Assembly (NCBI GenBank): GCA_029262935.1 | Contig: JAJCYK010000043.1 | Location: forward strand, 1-8,321 | Origin: Cytophagales bacterium | Lineage (GTDB): Bacteria > Bacteroidota > Bacteroidia > Cytophagales > Cyclobacteriaceae | Reading direction: 5' to 3' | Length of the DNA stretch: 8,321 bases | In this document: one piece after another, positions 1 through 5,382 of the stretch | Position numbering within the stretch: the stretch's first letter is position 1 | Layout of the letters: each line of letters opens with the position of its first letter | Notes under the pieces: model-generated | The model's database searches: none | What the model saw: only the letters and a program-made list of their open reading frames with translations | Told to the model about the DNA's origin: nothing | Made by a program: the position numbers and the translations under genes

Positions 1-7
1 AAAAACC

Positions 8-1318
8 ATGAAAGTACTAATACCAATCTTGTTATTCTATATGGTGATGATGGGGTATGCGTGCCAAAACGGCCAACAATCAAAGGAGACAACTGCTCTT
101 AAAGTGGAGATCAGAGAAGACAGTGGGTCATACTCCTTATATAGAGATGGACAACCCTACCAATTTAATGGAGCAGGATTGGAATTTGGTAACATCAAGA
201 AACTGCAGATCAACGGAGGAAACTCCATTCGCACCTGGCGCACGAATAATGGCCAGGAAACAGGCCTAGAAGTACTGGATAAAGCTTTGGAACATGGCTG
301 TACCGTAACGATGTGTTTAGAAATGAAGCGTGAAAGACATGGGTTTGATTACGATGATAGTCTAGCGGTGGCGCAGCAGTTTAATAGTTTAAAGCAGGAG
401 GTACTAAAATATAAGGATCATCCCGCTTTGATCGCCTGGGCTATTGGGAATGAGCTTAATTTAGGTTACACCAATCCCAAAGTGTACAATGCAGTAAATG
501 AGATCTCGGAAATGATCCATCAAGTGGATCCCAATCATCTTACCACTACTACTACAGCCGGAATCAATCGGCAAGTGGTGGATGATATAAAATCCAGAGC
601 TCCTGATATTGATTTTTTAAGTATTCAGCTCTATGGGGATCTGGTTAATTTGCCCAAGTATATTAAAGAAACAAATTGGACCAAGCCCTACATGGTGACA
701 GAATGGGGAGCAGTGGGTCATTGGGAAGTAAGCCAAACAAGTTGGGAAGCCCCTATTGAAAATACTAGTACTGAAAAAGCTCAGCATTACTTAAAAGGAT
801 ATCAGTCAGCTATAGAACCTTATGCAGATCAGTGTATTGGCTCCTATGTTTTCTTATGGGGACAAAAGCAGGAACGGACACCTACCTGGTACGGGATGTT
901 TCTAGAGGCAGGAGAGTCTACAGAATCCATTGATGTAATGTACTATCTTTGGAATGGACAATGGCCAAAGAATAGAGCACCCCGGGTGGACTCCATTAGG
1001 TTGGAAGGAAAATCAGCTTTTGAAAATATATATTTATTACCTCAACAAAACTATAGTGCAGAAGTTTTCCTGTTTGATCACGAAGGTGATACCATCGACT
1101 TTGTTTGGGAAATAAAACCGGAAAGCACCGACCTAAAAGAAGGTGGTGATTTTGAAGAAGCTCCGCAGAGTATCGAAAATTTGTTTGAAGTTTCATCCCA
1201 AAGCACTTTAAGCTTTAAAGCTCCTCTGGCAGAAGGTCCCTACCGACTATTTGTATATGCCTATGATGGAAAAGAGCATGCTGCTCACGCCAACATACCA
1301 TTTTATGTGAGCCACTAG
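8..1318 (+). CDS. Lipoprotein glycoside hydrolase, clan GH-A TIM barrel (GH2/GH5-like) with C-terminal beta domain
   Basis: A 436-residue protein with a signal peptide and lipobox (G16-Y-A-C19), so probably a lipid-anchored envelope enzyme that hydrolyses a beta-linked glycan. Residues about 40-320 read as a complete (beta/alpha)8 barrel: strands near 53-59, 73-78, 98-106, 141-149 (ending IGNE), 177-184, 201-210 (QLYG), 227-235 (VTEWGA) and 276-286 (YVFLWGQ). E149 at the end of strand 4 and E232 at the end of strand 7 fit the acid/base and nucleophile of clan GH-A retaining enzymes. Residues about 323-436 form a beta-rich Ig- or cadherin-like module ending PYRLFVYAYDG...IPFYV. The N-terminal sugar-binding and Ig domains of classical GH2 enzymes are absent. 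The substrate is not predictable. The ATG lies 7 bases from the window edge, so any upstream operon partner is unseen. The barrel assignment is strong; the exact GH family is uncertain. Confidence 0.85.
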   Translation: MKVLIPILLFYMVMMGYACQNGQQSKETTALKVEIREDSGSYSLYRDGQPYQFNGAGLEFGNIKKLQINGGNSIRTWRTNNGQETGLEVLDKALEHGCTVTMCLEMKRERHGFDYDDSLAVAQQFNSLKQEVLKYKDHPALIAWAIGNELNLGYTNPKVYNAVNEISEMIHQVDPNHLTTTTTAGINRQVVDDIKSRAPDIDFLSIQLYGDLVNLPKYIKETNWTKPYMVTEWGAVGHWEVSQTSWEAPIENTSTEKAQHYLKGYQSAIEPYADQCIGSYVFLWGQKQERTPTWYGMFLEAGESTESIDVMYYLWNGQWPKNRAPRVDSIRLEGKSAFENIYLLPQQNYSAEVFLFDHEGDTIDFVWEIKPESTDLKEGGDFEEAPQSIENLFEVSSQSTLSFKAPLAEGPYRLFVYAYDGKEHAAHANIPFYVSH

Positions 1319-1334
1319 CCAAATGTTAGGTTAA

Positions 1335-1380
1335 CCAATATCACCCTCTGATCATCTTTTAATTTGTCGGGTGACCTTGG
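1335..1380 (+). terminator. Possible stem-loop after the glycoside hydrolase gene
   Basis: An imperfect inverted repeat begins 16 bases after the hydrolase stop codon: CCAATATCACCC (1335-1346) against GGGTGACCTTGG (1369-1380), with 10 of 12 positions pairing around a 22-base loop. No T tract follows, so it is not a textbook intrinsic terminator. Its position suggests transcript termination or 3'-end protection. The remaining gap up to 1495 shows no gene and no convincing promoter. Confidence 0.35.
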
Positions 1381-1495
1381 CTTATAAGTTAGTGAAGGTG
1401 CTATTTAACTCAAATAATGAACAAATTTCTCTATTTATAGGTTTACCTTAAGTTGGGTTCTTTTCTAACTACCAAAGAATATAGACTTTAAAAAC

Positions 1496-2617
1496 TTGGG
1501 TTGCGAACAGATTAAATTGGCATCGTTTCTATCAGTCTTTCTTAATAAACGGAAGTGGTTCTTTACAGCCCTGTCCCTATTATTTATAACAGCTTGCATC
1601 GATGAAATTACATTGGATAGTACTTCAAACACGGGGAATCCTTTAGTAATTCAGGGGCAATTAATTAAAGGAGATCCCTCTTCGATCAGGGTAAAAGTTT
1701 CAAGAACTGCTAATTTTGAGGCCCAAAGTTTACCTGAACCGATCTCTCAAGCAAATGTCATTCTTCATGATAAGGTCAATAATAGTATTCAACTTCAAGA
1801 AGTTAGTCCAGGAGAATACGAACTTGAAATTGACAATTTAAATAATACTATGCCGATAACCATCGGAGGGTCATACCGAATTGAAGTTGCCCTTGATCAA
1901 GGGGGTACTTATGAGTCAGATTTTGAAACACTCCAGCCAGTTCCTCAACCAGATTCTATTTCAATTAAAATGATCCAAAAAGTGGAGTTGGATGATTCCG
2001 GCAACCGCACCACTAAAGATTTCATAGAACTATTCATACATACACCTTTGTTGGTGGAAGGCCATGAGAATGGTACTGCTTTAAGGTGGTTATTCAATGG
2101 TGTTTATCGTGTGGATGAAAATCCGCCCCCTCCTGGATCTTTAAAAGTGCCGAAGACCTGTTATATTCCTCAATCCCTGAATCTCGATGAAGTCGCGGTA
2201 TTTAAGGCCTCCAACACCCCTAGACTATCTGCTTTTAAGTTAATGGAAGAGGAGATCGACCACCGTTTCTCACAAGGCTACCTTTTTACTATTAAACAAC
2301 AATCTCTAACCGACGAGGCATTTGAATATTGGAACCAGGTAAGCCAATCTGTAGGACTATCGGGAGGTTTATTTGAGGCTACTCCGGGACGTATTAAAAG
2401 TAACATTTCTAACATTGAAGACCCTCCGGAGGAAGTACTAGGTTATTTTTATGTTTCAGACGAAATAAAAATACGACGGTTTGTACAACGCGAAGAAGCC
2501 GGTATTCCTCGCGGCTTATGTGGAGCGCTCGGAAGAGACCCCAATCTTGACCTGTGTGAAGATTGCCTGCTGATACCGGCAAGCACTCTTATTCGACCAG
2601 CATTCTGGAAACAATAG
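1496..2617 (+). CDS. DUF4249 domain-containing lipoprotein
   Basis: A 373-residue protein recognised as the Bacteroidota DUF4249 family by its order of landmarks: lipobox FITAC (C34) followed by IDEI, a beta-rich front half (residues about 48-150; PLVIQGQL, GEYELEI, GGSYRIEV, YESDF), the stretch at 274-321 (FEYW...GGLFEATPG.I.SNI...EVLGYFYVS), and a C-terminal cysteine cluster (C342, C354-E-D-C357) ending in RPAFW. C222 is a further cysteine. Length is normal for the family. Function is unknown; relatives commonly lie beside TonB-dependent receptors and are thought to act at the outer membrane, but no receptor gene is present here. There is no ATG in the first hundred codons. The frame opens after a stop at 1466-1468, and TTG at 1496 or TTG at 1517 are the available starts; 1496 is the longest. 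Family is confident, start is not. Confidence 0.85.
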   Translation: MGCEQIKLASFLSVFLNKRKWFFTALSLLFITACIDEITLDSTSNTGNPLVIQGQLIKGDPSSIRVKVSRTANFEAQSLPEPISQANVILHDKVNNSIQLQEVSPGEYELEIDNLNNTMPITIGGSYRIEVALDQGGTYESDFETLQPVPQPDSISIKMIQKVELDDSGNRTTKDFIELFIHTPLLVEGHENGTALRWLFNGVYRVDENPPPPGSLKVPKTCYIPQSLNLDEVAVFKASNTPRLSAFKLMEEEIDHRFSQGYLFTIKQQSLTDEAFEYWNQVSQSVGLSGGLFEATPGRIKSNISNIEDPPEEVLGYFYVSDEIKIRRFVQREEAGIPRGLCGALGRDPNLDLCEDCLLIPASTLIRPAFWKQ

Positions 2618-2714
2618 GGCATTAAGATTTTACTGTATGGAGATTTCGTAAAAGGATTTAAAAATAGTTTTGAGAGTATACCCTTAGTAGTAATGAACAA
2701 ATCCTGTGTTTTGG

Positions 2715-3125
2715 TTAACTAGCATAACTCTTCATGGCTAAGGTCCAATTATCTAATTGCTTTATAGCAAAGGTTAACTTATGGATCTCTTCTTCACAAA
2801 AATGCAGAAGTAACAGGTTATGTACTTCGACAGTTGGTTGATCGAGATCTTGAGTCGCTAGGTTGTCCGTTAAAGTCAATAGGGCCCTTTCAATTTTTGA
2901 AAAATAAGGAACCTCATTCCAAACCGATACCAAAGAAAGTTTTAAATCAGAACCTCCCAAATGTTTGAGCTCTTCAGTATGAAAAGCTATACAAGTTTTA
3001 CAATCGTTTATTTGCGCTATTCTTAAGCTAGCCAATTCCACTAAATGATTGCAAAGTGATGATTTAGATTTTTTTTTCGTTCCCATTTTGTAATCTATCT
3101 CTTTTTGGTTATTAGCGAAAAGCAT
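2715..3125 (-). CDS. AhpD-like carboxymuconolactone decarboxylase-family protein, short N terminus
   Basis: A 136-residue all-helical protein of the AhpD/CMD superfamily. The core ELASLR.AQINDCKTCIAFHTEEL holds E30, C42, C45 and H49. These have the same spacing as the Glu-Cys-Cys-His proton relay of AhpD as I recall it (E118, C130, C133, H137), which supports a thiol-dependent peroxidase or disulfide-redox role over decarboxylation. The family's later motifs also appear (VWNEVPYFSKIERALLTLTDNLA at 68-90 and LTFAIKQLDNWTLAM at 116-130), so the C terminus is complete. The ATG at 3125 is the only ordinary start, but the frame stays open upstream to a TAA at 3174-3176, and those codons read YPELFQK, which resembles the missing first helix of the family. 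The gene may therefore have lost its original start. Last gene of the minus-strand cassette, 67 bases after the alpha/beta hydrolase, and convergent with the DUF4249 gene. Confidence 0.8.
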   Translation of the reverse strand: MLFANNQKEIDYKMGTKKKSKSSLCNHLVELASLRIAQINDCKTCIAFHTEELKHLGGSDLKLSLVSVWNEVPYFSKIERALLTLTDNLATQDLDQPTVEVHNLLLLHFCEEEIHKLTFAIKQLDNWTLAMKSYAS

Positions 3126-3147
3126 TTTTTGAAACAGTTCTGGGTAT

Positions 3148-3182
3148 AAGAAGTAAAGAAGTTTCGTACTTCCTTACTTCTT
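3148..3182 (-). terminator. Strong hairpin between the hydrolase and AhpD-like genes
   Basis: The arms AAGAAGTAAAGAAG (3148-3161) and CTTCCTTACTTCTT (3169-3182) pair at 13 of 14 positions around a 7-base loop, the outer bases of which can also pair. It starts 10 bases after the hydrolase stop on the minus strand. No U-run follows, so it may reduce read-through into the AhpD-like gene, stabilise the upstream message, or be a processing site, and is not clearly a full terminator. Confidence 0.5.
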
Positions 3183-3192
3183 AATCAAAAGG

Positions 3193-3945
3193 TTAGCCAA
3201 CTACTTCTTCTTTAGATTTGGCTATTTTCACCAAAGCCTCTGCAAGTTCTTTTGGGGCTGTCTCCAAGGGGACATGACCATATTCTAAGGTCACGACTTC
3301 ATCAATCCCCAGCATCTTTTGTACATATCGTTGATGTTTTAAAGATATGACCCTATCAAGAGTAGTCTCCACAAATGCCTTAGGCACACTGCCGAAATTT
3401 TCTTGAGTCGTTATGATGGGCTCGAAAAAGGGCTTTGTTGCCTGAACTACCAGTTTTGGTATAATGGCGTCTATTTGCTCTTCAGTAGCTCCTGTAAATA
3501 TGATATTCAATATCGTTTCTTTACTCATGACAGCCGTACTTTTATCTTCTGAGAAGATTAGGTTTTCAAGAAACTCGCTCCCTTTATCTTCCGTGAAAAC
3601 TTCTACGGCTGTTTTTCCATGATAGGGTAAAGCGGAAGCTACGAACACCATCTTTTCAATTTTCTCTGGTACTTCTTCAGCTACCTGGGATATTACAAAA
3701 CCCCCAAAGCTATGCGCCACTAATATTACGGGCTTACCAATTTGGTCTAATTCTGTCTTTACCCGGTCAGCATAAAGTTTAAGGGTGATATCAGTAGTTG
3801 GTGTTTTGTCGTTTCCATGCCCAGGTAGATCAATGGCTACTACATGATGCCCGGCATTTTCTAAATGTGTGGTGGTTTCTTTCCAGGACCAAGCACCTTC
3901 CCAGGCGCCGTGTACTAATAGAAATGTCTTATTTGAATTTTTCAT
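3193..3945 (-). CDS. Alpha/beta-fold hydrolase (esterase, EstC/hydroxynitrile lyase-like branch)
   Basis: A 250-residue cytoplasmic alpha/beta hydrolase. The oxyanion-region motif LVHGAWEGAWSWK (10-22), the IDLPGHG turn (39-44) and the nucleophile elbow VAHSFGG (76-82, S79) are all present. The other triad members fit D197 (in TTLDRVI) and H224 (in EYGHVP). The W-rich HGAWxGAWSW opening and the short cap (about 107-180) resemble bacterial EstC-type esterases and plant methyl esterase/hydroxynitrile lyase relatives; substrate is unknown. There is no signal peptide. The ATG at 3945 follows an A-rich leader and sits 40 bases after the tautomerase-like stop, which supports co-transcription with it. 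Members of this fold are hard to tell apart by sequence, so a lactonase or enol-lactonase activity remains possible but is not shown. Confidence 0.88.
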   Translation of the reverse strand: MKNSNKTFLLVHGAWEGAWSWKETTTHLENAGHHVVAIDLPGHGNDKTPTTDITLKLYADRVKTELDQIGKPVILVAHSFGGFVISQVAEEVPEKIEKMVFVASALPYHGKTAVEVFTEDKGSEFLENLIFSEDKSTAVMSKETILNIIFTGATEEQIDAIIPKLVVQATKPFFEPIITTQENFGSVPKAFVETTLDRVISLKHQRYVQKMLGIDEVVTLEYGHVPLETAPKELAEALVKIAKSKEEVVG

Positions 3946-3985
3946 TGTTTCAGTTTTTTAAATGTTTATGATTTATTTAAGTGGA

Positions 3986-4402
3986 TTATCCCTTGCTAAT
4001 CGCCTCACCCAATTCTTCATTGGTCATGGCTATACCATCCAGATTCCAAGTGCCATCCACGGTGTGTACCACGTTGGCATAAATGTTATCTTTCGGCTGC
4101 TTTCCTCCGGACAATTGGTGGATGATCTCCGTGGATTCAGCAAAGAAGGCTATTTGTACTTCTCTTTCTGCCAGGGCAAAAGAGGGGACTTTCCATTCCA
4201 TCCATACTCCGGTAAATTCTTTTCCTCCTGAGAAAGTGGCGCGCTTCGGTAATACATGTACGGTGGCCGTAATATTTGGCCGCATCACCTGGTTATCGGC
4301 TAACCCATGATGTTCCAAGAATGCGTTCGTAATTTTTAATACTGCTTCTTTTTCTTTTCCTACGGGGATAACTCCCTCGGTCATTGTTAATGTAAGTGGC
4401 AT
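3986..4402 (-). CDS. Tautomerase-like protein with N-terminal proline
   Basis: A 138-residue protein beginning M-P-L-T-L. In the tautomerase superfamily, Met removal exposes a catalytic Pro that acts as general base; the Pro at position 2 both suggests this family and supports the ATG at 4402. The middle and end (ATFSGGKEFTGVWMEW at 55-70, AEREVQIAFFAESTEIIHQL at 78-97, and NIYANVVHTVDGTWNLDG at 106-123) give the beta-alpha-beta pattern expected of a long-form tautomerase: an amphipathic helix followed by a strand carrying NVV. It is longer than classical 4-oxalocrotonate tautomerase (about 62 residues), and near the size of fused two-unit members. There is no signal peptide. First gene of the enzyme cassette and nearest to the palindromic site at 4477-4492. 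The family assignment rests on pattern memory and is moderate; substrate unknown. Confidence 0.7.
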   Translation of the reverse strand: MPLTLTMTEGVIPVGKEKEAVLKITNAFLEHHGLADNQVMRPNITATVHVLPKRATFSGGKEFTGVWMEWKVPSFALAEREVQIAFFAESTEIIHQLSGGKQPKDNIYANVVHTVDGTWNLDGIAMTNEELGEAISKG

Positions 4403-4476
4403 GATCTTTATGTTTTAAATTGTGAGCTGCGTTGCTCATCAACATTACAAAGGTGCCAAGTACGGGAAGCATAAAA

Positions 4477-4492
4477 GTTGTCATATGACAAC
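4477..4492. promoter_or_regulatory. Perfect 16-bp palindrome, probable Crp/Fnr-type operator
   Basis: GTTGTCATATGACAAC is its own reverse complement. Its inner 14 bases, TTGTC-ATAT-GACAA, have the 5-4-5 layout of FNR-type boxes (TTGAT-N4-ATCAA). The AAAA/TTTT flanks at 4473-4476 and 4494-4497 nearly extend the symmetry. The centre lies about 82 bases upstream of the tautomerase-like start, in the gap just downstream of the Crp/Fnr-family gene. A second overlapping repeat, GTTTT-CAG-AAAAC (4493-4505), adjoins it. Operator role is inferred. Confidence 0.6.
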
Positions 4493-4516
4493 GTTTTCAG
4501 AAAACTTGATTTAAAA

Positions 4517-4529
4517 TTGATTAATTCAA
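4517..4529. promoter_or_regulatory. Weaker TTGA-N5-TCAA inverted repeat near the palindrome
   Basis: TTGATTAATTCAA has TTGA and TCAA arms around five bases. Its centre is about 38 bases from the centre of the perfect palindrome. It could be a second, weaker half-site arrangement for the same regulator, but the surrounding DNA is AT-rich and chance is a fair explanation. Confidence 0.25.
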
Positions 4530-4616
4530 GATCAGTGGTAGAAATTAGTAAAAGAGGGATAGAAAAGGGGGCGTAGCTTCATCAAGTAGTGATCTGTTGA
4601 AAAATACGCAATACAA

Positions 4617-5189
4617 TTAGAGCTGCGCTCTTAGCTTGCTTAACGTAGAATTGGTCATGCCTAAATAAGAGGCTACAGCTTTACTTGAAACGCGATTAAG
4701 CAGTTTTGGCTCATGTTCCATGACCCAGCGTAGTTTGTCAATGCCTTCCATACCTAGAAAGCTATAAATTCGCATTTGCGAATGAATGAAGGCAAATTCC
4801 ATAAATTTATTGTAGACTTCCCGAAAGGGAGGCACGGTTTCCGTTAGTTTCAGAAAGTTGTCCTTGGTGATAACAAGTAAATCAGATGGGGTTAAAGAGA
4901 CTAGAAAATCCCGCGAAGGCTTTTGTAAGATAAAACTAGGAACCGCTGACATTATCGAATCTTCCAAGGCAAAAAAACCGGTCACTTCGTTGCCCTTGTC
5001 ATCAATTTCGTAAAGACGTAAGCAACCCTCATTTATGAAATAGAAGTGCTTGCAAACTTGACCAATACTGCATAGTATCTCGTTTCGTTTCGTTTTTAGG
5101 GGTTTAAACTTTGAGGTTACCTTCAGAAGAGATGCGTCATCTATGGTCGTTTGTCTCCGTAAATACTGCTCTAACTGTGGATATATCAT
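4617..5189 (-). CDS. Crp/Fnr-family transcriptional regulator
   Basis: A 190-residue regulator. Residues about 25-115 are a cyclic-nucleotide-binding-type beta barrel (NEILCSIGQVCKHFYFINEGCLRLYEIDDKGNEV, then FFALEDSI and DLLVITKDNF). Residues about 120-148 form the long dimer helix, and 165-190 hold the helix-turn-helix, with AVASYLGMTNSTLSKLR giving the recognition helix near 179-187. The cAMP-site signature of E. coli CRP (GE followed by R-S/T-A) is not seen, so cAMP binding is unlikely. C40, C46 and C56 lie in the barrel, but the Fnr N-terminal iron-sulfur cysteine cluster is absent. The ligand is unknown. The gene lies on the same strand as, and 214 bases upstream of, the tautomerase-hydrolase-AhpD-like cassette, and is divergent from the transporter gene. 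It probably controls the cassette through the palindrome at 4477-4492. The ATG at 5189 gives the usual length for this short Bacteroidota subgroup. Confidence 0.88.
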   Translation of the reverse strand: MIYPQLEQYLRRQTTIDDASLLKVTSKFKPLKTKRNEILCSIGQVCKHFYFINEGCLRLYEIDDKGNEVTGFFALEDSIMSAVPSFILQKPSRDFLVSLTPSDLLVITKDNFLKLTETVPPFREVYNKFMEFAFIHSQMRIYSFLGMEGIDKLRWVMEHEPKLLNRVSSKAVASYLGMTNSTLSKLRAQL

Positions 5190-5382
5190 AGAGGCTTAGG
5201 TTTCATTTATTCATTTAAGATAGGAAATATCATCAAATCCAGAAAGGGACTAATACTACTAAGATTCATCAAAATGTTGACCAAATCAATAGAGTGTGAA
5301 TAAATTCCACCTTTTAAGAACCTGACCAAATACTTTTATTTTTCCGGCACCTTATCTACCTTCTCGATTGATTCCGTTTTCA
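5190..5382. promoter_or_regulatory. Divergent intergenic region between the regulator and the transporter
   Basis: This 193-bp gap must hold the promoters for both flanking genes. A 9-base direct repeat, TGACCAAAT, occurs at 5278-5286 and 5323-5331, 45 bases apart. TTGACC (5277-5282) followed after 17 bases by ATAAAT (5300-5305) resembles a sigma-70 pair for the transporter, and TACTTTTA at 5331-5338 is one base off the Bacteroidota -7 motif TAnnTTTG but lacks a clear -33 partner. No promoter is firm, and no small gene is visible. Confidence 0.35.

Noticed and set aside
2628..2653. TTTTAC...GTAAAA inverted repeat after the DUF4249 gene
   Set aside because: Six AT-rich base pairs around a 14-base loop are too weak to call a terminator.
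2449..2700. An 83-codon minus-strand frame over the end of the DUF4249 gene
   Set aside because: It is antisense to the conserved cysteine-cluster end of DUF4249, and its sequence looks like reverse-complement composition, not a protein.
3962..4310. Plus-strand frames opposite the tautomerase-like gene
   Set aside because: They mirror a well-supported gene on the other strand and have no leader or motif of their own.
2715..4402. Reading the cassette as a protocatechuate (beta-ketoadipate) pathway operon
   Set aside because: No ring-cleavage dioxygenase, cycloisomerase or CoA transferase is present, and the CMD-family member has the redox AhpD-type active site.
4293..4484. A 63-codon minus-strand frame ending in the tautomerase-like gene
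   Set aside because: It overlaps the tautomerase-like start in another frame and would cover the regulatory gap; no family resemblance.
5081..5095. Three tandem copies of CGTTT within the regulator gene
   Set aside because: Three pentamer copies in a coding region are too few to argue for phase variation and encode an ordinary stretch of the protein.
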